Below are positions 13,036 to 22,311 of a stretch of 22,481 bases of DNA, in pieces. The notes under the pieces were generated by a model. The model did not search any database, was not told where the DNA came from, and saw only the letters and a list, made by a program, of their open reading frames with translations. The DNA lies in the NCBI GenBank assembly GCA_002718735.1, contig PBFR01000028.1, positions 1 to 22,481 on the forward strand, in the 5' to 3' direction. Within the stretch, counting starts at the first letter, position 1. Every line of letters begins with the position of its first letter. The position numbers were made by a program, and so were the translations under genes. The DNA is from Halobacteriovoraceae bacterium (GTDB lineage: Bacteria > Bdellovibrionota > Bacteriovoracia > Bacteriovoracales > Bacteriovoracaceae).

Positions 13036-14729
13036 AAATCAGTGTCTATGATCTCTATTGCACCTGTTGGACACTTGGCGACACACTCCATATCCTTGGT
13101 GCACTTGTGTGCGGTCTCGACATTGATTGTTGTTTCATTTTGCTTGCCTTCTATTTTCCAAATATGGTGAGGGCAAACCTGGACACAGTTCTGGCAGGAA
13201 GCACATAGGGATGTATCTAGTAGAATTCTCCCCCCAGGAATCTCTTGCTGAAGGGTTTCAGACTTTCCCTCAATACTCTCCTCGTGAGAAACTTTAGGGA
13301 CGTCTTTTATAATCTCAAGCCTTACACTATTAGAGCTGCCTTGTTTAAAGAACTTGCCATCACCATGGGTGATAACAACCTTATCACCAGTGTTAACAAG
13401 GCTTCTCTCCTTCAGGGTGTCAATCATCTGCTCTTGAAGAGTCGCAAGATCTTCTTCCTTTTCTTCAAAATAAAATGGGCTTATTCCCCAATAAAGAGTC
13501 ATCTTTCGCATGACCTGTTTCGAGTTCGTACACCCAAGAACTCTAACTTTAGGTCTAAACCTACTCATCTTTAAACATGAGTTTCCACTCTGAGTAACAC
13601 TTACGACCCATTTCGCATTCGTTTTCTCAGCAATGATTGAGGCTGCAACTTGAATGGATGCTGAAACGGACTGAAGATCCATGTGCCTTAGAAGAGGACG
13701 TTCTTTTGGAAGTTTTTCGGCCTCCTCAACAATATTATCCATCATCTTCACAGCTTCTACAGGGTATTGCCCCGCTGCAGATTCTCCACTAAGCATAACT
13801 GCATCTGTACCATCCCAAATAGCGTTGGCGACATCATTTGCCTCAGCTCTCGTTGGCCTTGAATTGGTAGTCATACTCTCCAACATCTGTGTCGCAGTGA
13901 TGACAGGAACACCTGATTCATTACATAGGCCAATTAACCTTTTTTGAATTGTTGGTACATGGTGGTTTCCAACCTCAACCCCCATATCTCCCCTGGCGAT
14001 CATAACCATATCGGTTACTTTCATTATCTCTCTTATGTTTTCGACAGCTTCAGGCTTCTCTATCTTGGAAATAATTGGAGTATGCTTTTTAAGCTTGTGA
14101 AGCAAGTACTTAACCTCTTGCACCTCTTGTGCTCTTCTTACAAAGCTCAAAGCGAAGAAGTCAACATCTTGCCTTAGGCCAAACATAAGGTCCTGTCGAT
14201 CCTTTTCAGTAAAAGCAGGAGCTGAAACGTTAACATTAGGAAGGTTAATACCTTTGTTGGATTTAAGAGTTCCGCCAATTATAATTTTTATCTTTAAGAC
14301 ATCCCTGTCTTTCTCAATGGCATGTGCTTCCATAAGTCCATCATCAAATAAGATATGTGCTCCCTCATGGGCGTCTTTCACTAAGTCTTTATAAACAGTG
14401 GGAATAAATCGTTCTCTATATTCAGGATAGTCTTCAATGATGTCGCTTTGACCTATGACCCACTCTTCACCTTCTTTTAGCTCCAAAGGTTCGGCCAGTT
14501 TATCAACTCTAATCTTTGGGCCTTGAAGGTCACAGAGAACTCCTACTTCCCAGCCTACGTTCTCACTTGCTTTTCGAATGTTTGCTATTGTTTGAGCATG
14601 TCCTTCATGGGTGCCGTGGCTCATATTTATTCGAGCGACATTCATTCCAGCTTTGATTAGCTTTTCAAGCATCTCAACAGTATTGGAGCTTGGGCCTATA
14701 GTTGCTATAATTTTTGCACGTCGAGTCAT
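13032..14729 (-). CDS. pyk: Pyruvate kinase with C-terminal ferredoxin-like domain
   Basis: Residues 1 to about 475 are a complete pyruvate kinase, converting phosphoenolpyruvate and ADP to pyruvate and ATP. Motifs are TIGPSS, NVARINMSHGTHE, DLQGPKIR, FFALSFVRRA, the active-site lysine region IISKIEKPEAVENI (219-232), ARGDMGVEVG and TATQMLESM. After a linker (about 476-500) comes a ferredoxin-like domain: a full CASCQNCVQVCP cluster motif (509-520), then CTKDMECVAKCP (543-554) in which Asp546 replaces the expected second cysteine. The fusion makes the protein 565 residues. AAGGGAAG precedes the ATG. It is followed by queG with a four-base overlap. Confidence 0.93.
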   Translation of the reverse strand: MTRRAKIIATIGPSSNTVEMLEKLIKAGMNVARINMSHGTHEGHAQTIANIRKASENVGWEVGVLCDLQGPKIRVDKLAEPLELKEGEEWVIGQSDIIEDYPEYRERFIPTVYKDLVKDAHEGAHILFDDGLMEAHAIEKDRDVLKIKIIIGGTLKSNKGINLPNVNVSAPAFTEKDRQDLMFGLRQDVDFFALSFVRRAQEVQEVKYLLHKLKKHTPIISKIEKPEAVENIREIMKVTDMVMIARGDMGVEVGNHHVPTIQKRLIGLCNESGVPVITATQMLESMTTNSRPTRAEANDVANAIWDGTDAVMLSGESAAGQYPVEAVKMMDNIVEEAEKLPKERPLLRHMDLQSVSASIQVAASIIAEKTNAKWVVSVTQSGNSCLKMSRFRPKVRVLGCTNSKQVMRKMTLYWGISPFYFEEKEEDLATLQEQMIDTLKERSLVNTGDKVVITHGDGKFFKQGSSNSVRLEIIKDVPKVSHEESIEGKSETLQQEIPGGRILLDTSLCASCQNCVQVCPHHIWKIEGKQNETTINVETAHKCTKDMECVAKCPTGAIEIIDTDL

Positions 14730-14792
14730 ACTCTTCCCTTATGTGTTAAGTTCAGCCATAATTTACCACATAATGGAACAACAAGTTAAGAG

Positions 14793-16742
14793 TTAAGCTC
14801 TTTGCAATTGATTGAACTGCTCAAGCTCGCGCTGCTTATTTTTAAATGCATTTTGAAGCTGGTTAATTCTTGATTCGTATTGTGTGATTAATCTATCACG
14901 TTCAGTTTCTGTAGACATTTTTAATCGCGCCAACTCTCTTTCGAAGAACTTGTTGTTATGGTCAATGATGTCTTGATATTTGGTTCTTTCAGCTTTTAGC
15001 TCATTCTCGTACTTAAAGGTCAGCTCTTTAACTTTTGCATCGCTATTAAGTCTTGTTTGACTTAGTTTCCTGTCAAAGTCATTTCTAAGTTTTTCAAGAC
15101 GTGCGTTTAGCTTATTTTCATTTGCTTCAGCAACGCTTCTAATATTTTGTTTTTCCAATGTTGCTTCTTTTTGAAGCTCATTCCTCTGTCTTTCAATTTC
15201 ATGAGCACTATTAGCCTTTACCTGCTTAATCTTATTGTGCATATTAAGCTTAAGCTCTTCATTCTTGGCCATTAGGTTTTCAATTTTCTCTTCATACTTA
15301 TCAGTGAGTTTTTCAATTTTTTCGTTTTGTGCTGCTCTTAAAAACTTTTCCTGGAAAGCGTTTTGCTCGTGAAGCCTTTCGGTCAACTCTCTCTTCTCTT
15401 CATTCATTTCCTCTCTAACGGCCTTAATTGAAAGCTCACCTCTTTCAACGGCATCATTGAGACTTTTATTAAAGTTTTCCTTCATAGCATCAATTTTTCT
15501 TCTAGAGTCTTTTCTCTCAGACTTTAAAGTCTGGTTCTCAGATTCACTTTGGAATCTCAACGCCAACTCATGTTCTTTATTGGCATTCTGGAGTTTTTGT
15601 TTGTCGGCCAATCTTTCTTTGATATTTAAGGCCGTAAGGTTTCTTTTGTCCTGAATCCTTTTGTCGGCTGCCTCAATTCTCATCTCCCTGTAAGTGTCTT
15701 GAAAACCCTCTCTGGCCTTACTCATCTCTTTCTCAAAGGTTCTGGCCATTCTATTTCTTTGGTCGATATGGTCCTTCGACTTTAATCTTTTTTGGTTTTC
15801 AAGCTCTGCCCTCTGATCCTCGCGAAGTTTGCCTTGGAGTGACCCGGCCCCAATGCCAGCTGCTTTATGTTTCATTTCAAGTTTTTCAGTATCACGATGG
15901 TGCTGTTTCTCCATCTTCATCATTTCATTTCGAAGGCTCGCGTTCTGGCTTTTAATTTCGGCCTTTTGAGCTTCATTTACTCGATCCATAGAGGACTTGC
16001 TTTGGTCACTAATCGTTTTAATTTTCAAAGCTGCGTCTTGATTAACTTTGTCCATATTTTGACGAGTTTTCTCGTGTAGACGCTCACTTTCCTCTTCTCT
16101 AGATTGACGGATTTTAGCAACGTCTCTGGTGACACGATCCTTTAACTCATTTCTTTTACCCACTTCGTCTCTATAGACTTTATTTAAGTCTCTCTCATGA
16201 GTGCGAATCAACTGTCTTTTTTCGGCATCAAGCTTCTCTTGAATATCTTTGGCATTGCCGAGTGCACTATCTTTGTATTCTTGAACTTTCTTTTATGAAT
16301 CACTAAGTACTGACTTTACTCTGGCGTCTGCAGTTTCTTTCACCTGGGCCCTAATCTGCTTATCCATTCTTTTGGTGTCGCTCAGGTTGTGATCATAGGA
16401 TCTTTTAATATCGTCTATTTTCTGTTCCCAGTTTTTAACTTTTTCGCGTGTTTGAGCTGAGTTTTTGACTTGCTCTTTATGGAGAGATTCCTCATATGCT
16501 TTATTTTTCTCCTTCAATGCTTCCTTTTGAGAAGTCTGAAGGTTTTCATAGCGATCTTCATACGCCTTTTCTAATTTTAGCTTATTGTCTGAAAAGTTCT
16601 TGGAATTCTCTTTTAATTGGCTTTCTTTGGCAGCTTGAATATCTTCCAGAGCTGTCTCATGGGAGCGATTGGCACTCTCTAAGTCTCTTTGAAAGAGCTC
16701 TCTCTGTCTGCTAAGTCTCTGGGTGTAATCTACGCCGTTCAT
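14793..16742 (-). pseudogene. Long coiled-coil protein with an in-frame stop, function unknown
   Basis: From the ATG at 16742 (GAGG six bases upstream) the frame reads MNGVDYTQRLSRQRELFQRD and continues as heptad-rich, charged coiled coil to a TAA at 16293-16295. Past that stop the same frame goes on without a break (KKVQEYKDSALGNAKDIQEK ...) for about 500 codons to a stop at 14793. The whole would be about 650 residues of almost continuous coiled coil, rich in Lys, Glu, Arg and Gln, with no signal peptide or membrane segment. The stop may be a recent nonsense mutation (CAA or GAA to TAA), a sequencing error, or mark two polypeptides; a TTG at 16211 is a possible restart but lacks a clear ribosome binding site. 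Confidence 0.75.
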
Positions 16743-16805
16743 TCTAAACCTCACATGGGCATCCTGCCCAGTAAGATTATATCATTTTTGTTGGAGGAGT
16801 GGGTT

Positions 16806-16852
16806 TGGGTAAATTTTTCTGACTAATTAAAGTAGCCGGAAAAACTTACCCA
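16806..16852. other. Long inverted repeat between the coiled-coil and DsbA-like genes
   Basis: TGGGTAAATTTTTC (16806-16819) and GAAAAACTTACCCA (16839-16852) pair over 14 bases with one mismatch around a 19-base loop. It lies 11 bases beyond the stop of the DsbA-like gene and 63 bases before the coiled-coil gene start. Without a U-run after the stem it is not a classic terminator. It may be an RNA 3'-end stabiliser, attenuator or operator. Confidence 0.5.
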
Positions 16853-16863
16853 ATTATTAAGAA

Positions 16864-17901
16864 TTATTTATTTGCCAGTTCTTCGTCGATAAGTTCTTTG
16901 AAGGCCTCAAATGGTTGAGCACCCTGAATAAGCTTTCCGTTTACAAAGAAAGTTGGTGTAGACTTCACCCCAAGGTCCTTGCCCTGTTGGATGTCTTTTT
17001 CAATCATGCTCATATACTTTCCGCCATCTAAACATGTGTTGAATTTATCCATATCAACACCTACAGACTTTGCAGTTGCTTGAAGCCCTTCTTTACCTAG
17101 CTTGCTCTGGTCAGCAAAAAGCTTGTCATGCATTGTCCAGAAGTTGGCTGGCTTTTGCTCCCATGCACAGAGTGCTGCATTTGCGGCCATTTTTGCTTGA
17201 GAGTGAAATGGAAGAGGATACTGCTTGAATACTACTCTTACTTTGTTTCCATACTCTTTCTTCACTTGGTTTACTGTTTCTGCGGCCTTCGAGCAATATG
17301 GACATTGGAAATCACTAAATTCAACAATAGTTACCGGTGCATTTTCAGCTCCTGTCACAGGGGCCTTACCAATTTCAACATCAAACGATGGTCTTCTTGG
17401 CTTCTCAAGATAAACGTCTATTCCTGTTCCTTTAGTCTTTTTACCCAACCAAGTCTCAACAGCATCCTTCTTTTTTTCGGCCAATAAGTAACCGCGGATT
17501 CTTTCTTTAATTTGCGCGTTAACTTGCTCTTTAGGAATGTTTTTCTCTTTTACGAAGTTGTTAATATCTGTCTCGGAGACCTTAACATTCTTTGCTATAT
17601 GCTTATCCATATACTCTTCATTGCTAAGTCCCTTTTTTGCAGGATCTTGTGCCATAAGCTTTTCTATAATTAAAGACTTAAGTTTGTTCATTTTTGTTTC
17701 AAAAATCTTGTTCTCTAAATCATAAAGCTCTGATTCAATACCTTTAGTAAGCTCTTCATTGGTGATTTCAAGCTTGCCAACTTTAGCAGCAACACCTTCC
17801 TGAGGTGCTTTCATAAAGTTGTAATTTGGTTGTGATGTTCCGTTGTCACAAGAAAATAGAAAGGCCACACCTAGAACAGCGGCCAAGATCGGTTTTAACA
17901 T
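16864..17901 (-). CDS. DsbA-family thiol-disulfide oxidoreductase lipoprotein with SurA-like N-terminal region
   Basis: The 345-residue protein carries a lipoprotein signal (AFLFSC, lipid-modified Cys18). Residues 40-160 resemble a SurA/PpiC-type helical chaperone region (AAKVGKLEITNEELTKGIES, NEEYMDKHIAK, IKERIRGYLLAEKKKDAVET). Residues 170-345 form a DsbA-like thioredoxin domain with active site CPYC (200-203) in FSDFQCPYCSKA and the cis-proline loop STPTFFVNG at 314-322. It would oxidise or isomerise disulfides, or bind unfolded proteins, on the periplasmic face of a membrane. It lies downstream of the ABC exporter genes on the same strand, with a 73-base gap. Confidence 0.88.
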   Translation of the reverse strand: MLKPILAAVLGVAFLFSCDNGTSQPNYNFMKAPQEGVAAKVGKLEITNEELTKGIESELYDLENKIFETKMNKLKSLIIEKLMAQDPAKKGLSNEEYMDKHIAKNVKVSETDINNFVKEKNIPKEQVNAQIKERIRGYLLAEKKKDAVETWLGKKTKGTGIDVYLEKPRRPSFDVEIGKAPVTGAENAPVTIVEFSDFQCPYCSKAAETVNQVKKEYGNKVRVVFKQYPLPFHSQAKMAANAALCAWEQKPANFWTMHDKLFADQSKLGKEGLQATAKSVGVDMDKFNTCLDGGKYMSMIEKDIQQGKDLGVKSTPTFFVNGKLIQGAQPFEAFKELIDEELANK

Positions 17902-17974
17902 TGCTCTCTCCTTTTAAATTAAATACTTAAGAAAGGATACATTAAGAGGAGATTCTGAGCAAAATTAAATGGGA

Positions 17975-19741
17975 CTAAGACATTCTTACCTGAGAAATAA
18001 ACTCTTGATACGTTGCATTCTCATTCAATAACTCAGAGTGAGTTCCGACACCGTCCAATTTACCATCCTTCATAACAAGAATTTGTCCAGCATTCACGAT
18101 TGTCTCTACTCTATGCGCAACAATTACGGTCAATGAGTTCTTCTGGATAAGTAATACAAGTTTTCTTAGGGCCTCTTCCAGTTCAGAGTCAAGGCCTGAA
18201 GAGATTTCATCAAAAAGAACAATAGGTTTTTTTAGATAACATGAGCGTAGTGCAGAAATTAGTTGTTTTTGTCCCATTGAAAGATCATTAGGTCGAACAA
18301 TTTCTTCTGGATCTACACCCCATTTTTCAAGGTAAGGAATTCTTGAAACAACATCATTCCAAAATTTTTCAAACTCTTCTTCAGAACCTATACCGAAGGT
18401 AATATTAAATTTTAAGGTCTCGCTAAAAACATGTGAGTCCTGACTTACAATACTCACCTGTCTTTTATAAGTGGACATGCCTTCAACATTGTCACCTCGA
18501 AACTCAATATTTGAATGCTTTGACCTCTCAATCTTAATCAATGAGTTTGAGGCCAAAATATCTGTAGATAGAATTTTTAAAAATGTTGATTTACCGGAGC
18601 CTGACATTCCTACGATGCCAACCAGTTCTCCACTTTTTGCGGTAAGCTTTACATCTTTGAGTTCAAAGGCTGAAGTTTCTTCTCCCTTTGATGGATAAGT
18701 AAAGCTCTCCACATTAATAGAGAGGGCTTTAAAGTCTTTAATTGTTTCTAGATCATCTCCATCTTCAGAGTGTGGAAGAGTATCCAAATCCTCATTGAAT
18801 TCAAGGATTCTATCCATCCCAGTCTTGGCCCTCTGAATGCCTGAGATCTTTGAGGCTATTTCTTTAATTGGAGTAATTGATCTTTGGATCAAATCGATAA
18901 TTGCAGCAATAATCGCCATCTCTACAATATTTGAATAAGGAAAGACGATTACTAACAGTGCAAGAAGGATAGGAAATAAACTCTCGGCAATGGCGAAGTA
19001 ACTAGCATCCCATATATTTGCCGTAAGTTGTTTTTTTAAGAAGTCTTCAAATGCAGCCTTTGACTTGGTGGATGCAAAGCTTTCATTAGGTGTGTGAAAT
19101 GTATGTCTAAGTCCAGCAGAAAGATTTGCAACAGAGCGATTAAGATGTCCTGTTGACTTTCGGACGGCCATATAAACTTTTCCCATTTGTTTACTACCTA
19201 TGATTAAGGCCAAACAAACTAATACTTCAGCGATGATCAAGGCTACACCGGAAACAGTATTCAACCTGACAAAGCTTATTAAACTAGAGATTATAAAGGC
19301 AAAATCAATAAAAATTTTAAACGAGCCAGAGCTAACCATTTCAATTACGGCCTCAGTGTCATTTAAAATTCTCGCGATAACCTCTCCCATGGGATAGTTG
19401 TGCGATCCAAACTTTCCCTTCCCTATTGAGTCGTAGGTTAGAATCCATTTCTTATAACTTTTAGAGCGTATGTGTTGCAAAAGCTTTTGAACATAGCGGG
19501 ATATACCCAATTGATATACGACAGAGGCCAAGTACTCACCTATGTACAATCCGCCAAGTGCATATAGGATTGGCATAATGCTATCACCATCATCAAAACC
19601 GTCATAAAGCTCAGAAACTATAATAGGAGTGTAATAGCCAAGCACACTGGCAGAAACCAACGCCAAGATGATAAAGAAGATAAGCAACTTACTATTGGGA
19701 ATGTAGATGTAATCAAACCATTTGTTTTTTAAAATATTCAC
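17975..19741 (-). CDS. ABC exporter half-transporter, catalytically competent ATPase subunit
   Basis: The 588-residue protein has an N-terminal six-helix membrane domain (about 15-300) and a C-terminal nucleotide-binding domain: Walker A GMSGSGKST (378-386), Q-loop Gln434, signature LSMGQ (487-491), Walker B with Asp511 and catalytic Glu512 in IVLFDEISSGLD, and H-loop His543. The signature deviates (M for G), while the catalytic Glu is kept. Its start overlaps the end of the upstream half-transporter by 29 bases, so the two should form a heterodimeric exporter in the inner membrane. The cargo is unknown; lipid, peptide or drug export are all possible. Confidence 0.9.
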   Translation of the reverse strand: MNILKNKWFDYIYIPNSKLLIFFIILALVSASVLGYYTPIIVSELYDGFDDGDSIMPILYALGGLYIGEYLASVVYQLGISRYVQKLLQHIRSKSYKKWILTYDSIGKGKFGSHNYPMGEVIARILNDTEAVIEMVSSGSFKIFIDFAFIISSLISFVRLNTVSGVALIIAEVLVCLALIIGSKQMGKVYMAVRKSTGHLNRSVANLSAGLRHTFHTPNESFASTKSKAAFEDFLKKQLTANIWDASYFAIAESLFPILLALLVIVFPYSNIVEMAIIAAIIDLIQRSITPIKEIASKISGIQRAKTGMDRILEFNEDLDTLPHSEDGDDLETIKDFKALSINVESFTYPSKGEETSAFELKDVKLTAKSGELVGIVGMSGSGKSTFLKILSTDILASNSLIKIERSKHSNIEFRGDNVEGMSTYKRQVSIVSQDSHVFSETLKFNITFGIGSEEEFEKFWNDVVSRIPYLEKWGVDPEEIVRPNDLSMGQKQLISALRSCYLKKPIVLFDEISSGLDSELEEALRKLVLLIQKNSLTVIVAHRVETIVNAGQILVMKDGKLDGVGTHSELLNENATYQEFISQVRMS

Positions 19742-21350
19742 TGGTCAAACTTTCCTTTTCCAACAGATCTGATCTCGGACCTACTTCCTTAATCCCTTCA
19801 TTCTGCTCAATAAATACAATCCAATCACTGGCCCTAACGGTGCTAAAGCGGTGGGAAGTTAAAATAAAGGTTTTCTTTTTAAGTCTTTGGTCTTTCTTCA
19901 GAACATTAATTATTTGCTGCTCAAGTATTAGATCCACAGAAGAGAATGGGTCGTCCCAAATAATATAATCAACATCAGCAACTAAGCTCCTAATCAATGC
20001 AATTCTTTTTGCCTGGCCGCCAGATACCTTCTTCCCGTTCTCTCCAACTTCTAAGGCAAGAACCTCATTAATAGTTGGAGCTAACAGATCCAGACCGAAC
20101 TCAGCAATACATTTTTTGGCAAGGTCGAGCTTCTCCCCTTCTGGTTTTTCTCCCAGAAATATGTTCTCAGCAATAGTATCGTTATAAAGATAAGGTTCTT
20201 GTTTAATATAAGAATAAGAAGCATTATTGTATCGCAACAGCTCTGCAACTTTGTCTATCAAGTAAGACTTCCCAGAGCCAGTATCTCCAATAATTACGTT
20301 CCAAGATTTAAGCTTTATGGCCAGGTCTACAGTGTTGTTCCAAAATGGAAGCTGTAATTTGTCGAAGTTTTCGTACTTCTGATACCAATCTTCAATTACA
20401 TTGGTTTCAAGACTTGCGATCAGCTTCTTTATTCTTCCCCAGGCCGCATAGCCCTGGCTTGTAACAATCCCAATCCAAGATAAAAACATTAAAGGTTCAA
20501 GAATAAGATATAGAAAACCTGAGAAGAAAATTAGATCTGTTCCGCTAAGGCCCTCCCTTTTAACTATTAAGGCTGCCCAAATTAAAGATGCGCCAACACC
20601 TAACTTAACTAGAGGAAAGGAGAAAACTCTTCCAAGACTGGATATAAAAAAGTATCGCAACTCCACACCAGAGTACTTCCTAAACAGTTCATAAAAAGAA
20701 TCCTCAGAATGAAAGTTTTTAATTGTTTTCTTAGCAGAATAACTTTCTATTACAAAGTTCTGGACATCAGCGTAAGCATCCATATTTTTTCTGGCAAATG
20801 GTTGAAACACTACAACAAGAATGCTGAACAAAACGACACATGCAACCAGTGGTGTAAAGGCCAAAAGAAACTCTTCATTAAATTCTTTAATTTTTGGCAC
20901 AAAAATTATGGCGGCTATAATAATGTTTCCAACCTGAAGAAGAGCAAAGCCTATAAATCCTCGAAGGCGATTAAAGTCATTTACTATTGTTTGAAAAAGA
21001 TCCCCGTCACTGAAGTTGGAGTAAGTCTTAGGAAGAGCGTTCTCAAGCCTCTGCATTATTTCTAAACGCAAATTCTTTTGCTGAACCCGTGCTGGATAAA
21101 AGAAAAGAAGTCTTGAAAATGTTCTAAAAAACAAAATCGCAAATGCCAGGTAAAAGAACTTTGAAAGCTCAATATCTTTAAGCTGGTCTGACATAACCTT
21201 GTCACCAAGATCTTTTGCAAGTCCTGGTAAAATACTTTGGAAGTGGTGAAGGAAGTAGAGGCAAAACAAGGCCCCAATATAGTAGTACCAATACTCAAAA
21301 GAATGAGCGACTACCCACGGTATAAATTTACGATGAAGCCTTGAAATCAT
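19713..21350 (-). CDS. ABC exporter half-transporter with reduced ATPase domain
   Basis: The 545-residue protein has a membrane domain (about 15-305) and a compact ATPase domain: Walker A GDTGSGKSY (355-363), Q-loop Gln384, signature VSGGQ (442-446), Walker B followed by Asp467 in IIWDDPFSS, and H-loop His500. The catalytic Glu is replaced by Asp and the usual Thr/Ser after GKS is Tyr. Only 23 residues separate the Walker A Lys from the Q-loop Gln, against 50 in the partner, and the stretch before Walker A is short. The deviant Walker B and the partner's LSMGQ would share one degenerate site; the intact VSGGQ would complete the partner's active site. It follows the phosphoesterase gene by 20 bases. 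Confidence 0.9.
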   Translation of the reverse strand: MISRLHRKFIPWVVAHSFEYWYYYIGALFCLYFLHHFQSILPGLAKDLGDKVMSDQLKDIELSKFFYLAFAILFFRTFSRLLFFYPARVQQKNLRLEIMQRLENALPKTYSNFSDGDLFQTIVNDFNRLRGFIGFALLQVGNIIIAAIIFVPKIKEFNEEFLLAFTPLVACVVLFSILVVVFQPFARKNMDAYADVQNFVIESYSAKKTIKNFHSEDSFYELFRKYSGVELRYFFISSLGRVFSFPLVKLGVGASLIWAALIVKREGLSGTDLIFFSGFLYLILEPLMFLSWIGIVTSQGYAAWGRIKKLIASLETNVIEDWYQKYENFDKLQLPFWNNTVDLAIKLKSWNVIIGDTGSGKSYLIDKVAELLRYNNASYSYIKQEPYLYNDTIAENIFLGEKPEGEKLDLAKKCIAEFGLDLLAPTINEVLALEVGENGKKVSGGQAKRIALIRSLVADVDYIIWDDPFSSVDLILEQQIINVLKKDQRLKKKTFILTSHRFSTVRASDWIVFIEQNEGIKEVGPRSDLLEKESLTSEYFKKQMV

Positions 21351-21370
21351 CCATGGAATTTAGCAAATCT

Positions 21371-22219
21371 TTAGTGATTAGCCAAAGAGCTTATTAACTT
21401 TTTAGAGAACAGCACTTTACGTTCACCATCATCCAACCCGATCAGCTCAAACAGCAGCTCTGTTCCATTTGGTACGATTTTAATAAAGCCAAGTCGACTC
21501 TTTGCAAAAACCGCAAGTTCTTCATTAACACTGCGCAACTGACCACCTGCCCCAGAAACAAATTGATGAACTCCATCCACTTGGCCTTCATAAGAGAGGT
21601 GGTGATCATGGCCAGCAACATAGATGTTGTTAAAGCTCATTGCGTATTTCAGAAATAGGTTTAGGGGAAAGTAAGGATTCTTGTGCTTTCCTGAGCTTTT
21701 GGCCGGATGATGCCCTAGAAGAACCTTATGTTTACACCCTTCTAAATTTAAAGACTTTAACCAAAGCATCTGTTGCAGTTTGTAGTCTGTGGTGTTCATC
21801 ACCGGAAAACAGATTTCATTTATTTTGGCCAAGTAGTAATGTGAAGGATAGTGAAGTCTTGGGTGTTTCTTAGCAATTTCAAGCCATGCATCAATATTGC
21901 CATGATAATCATGATTTCCCATCATAAGAAACATGTCCCTATCTTTAATGATATCTGCATAGTATTTGAAAAATAGGTTTTGGGCGGCCTTATCGCTGGA
22001 GGATTTCAAACCTTTAGGATAGATGATATCTCCTAGATAAAAGTACGCATCACAATTCTCATTTTTCAGTAGCTCTGCAACCCTTGCTTGATCTTCCGTG
22101 CCAGTTCCCGCATCGCCAAAAAGACAGAAGCTAGGATTTTCATTCTTTTTTAGATCAACAACATTTTCGTGAAAACAAGAACTCATTATCAACAGAGGAA
22201 GAATAAGAAAAATGCGCAT
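21371..22219 (-). CDS. Calcineurin-like metallophosphoesterase lipoprotein
   Basis: The 282-residue protein has a lipobox (IMSSC, Cys15) and the five motifs of the calcineurin-like superfamily: FGDAG (Asp36), YLGDIIY (Asp64), MGNHDYH (Asn102, His103), LGHHP (His170) and AGHDHH (His204, His206). These bind two metal ions for phosphoester hydrolysis. The pattern resembles purple acid phosphatase/tartrate-resistant types (GDAGTGTEDQ, YPKGL). It should act outside the inner membrane. It is the first gene of the minus-strand run and precedes the ABC pair by 20 bases, so it may process or scavenge a phosphorylated compound related to the exporter; that link is inference. Confidence 0.88.
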   Translation of the reverse strand: MRIFLILPLLIMSSCFHENVVDLKKNENPSFCLFGDAGTGTEDQARVAELLKNENCDAYFYLGDIIYPKGLKSSSDKAAQNLFFKYYADIIKDRDMFLMMGNHDYHGNIDAWLEIAKKHPRLHYPSHYYLAKINEICFPVMNTTDYKLQQMLWLKSLNLEGCKHKVLLGHHPAKSSGKHKNPYFPLNLFLKYAMSFNNIYVAGHDHHLSYEGQVDGVHQFVSGAGGQLRSVNEELAVFAKSRLGFIKIVPNGTELLFELIGLDDGERKVLFSKKLISSLANH

Positions 22220-22261
22220 GCGACTCCTTTTTGACTTGCCGCAATGCTAGCAGAAAAAAAA

Positions 22262-22291
22262 TTGACTATGCAAGGATTAATAAAGTAACTT
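22262..22291 (+). promoter_or_regulatory. Probable promoter of tRNA-Val
   Basis: TTGACT (22262-22267) and TAACTT (22286-22291) are spaced by 18 bases and end about 20 bases before the tRNA 5' end. The -10 element is a weak match. Confidence 0.4.
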
Positions 22292-22311
22292 ACCGATACT
22301 TGATTGATTAA

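Noticed and set aside
13245..14177. Several plus-strand open frames opposite pyruvate kinase
   Set aside because: They are antisense shadows of a strongly conserved enzyme and show no domain of their own.
15457..16714. Plus-strand open frames opposite the coiled-coil gene
   Set aside because: Phe/Leu/Ser-rich translations are the expected antisense of Lys/Glu-rich coiled coil, not real membrane proteins.
20709..21298. Open frames on both strands within the second ABC gene
   Set aside because: They overlap the membrane domain of a clear transporter in other frames and have no supporting features.
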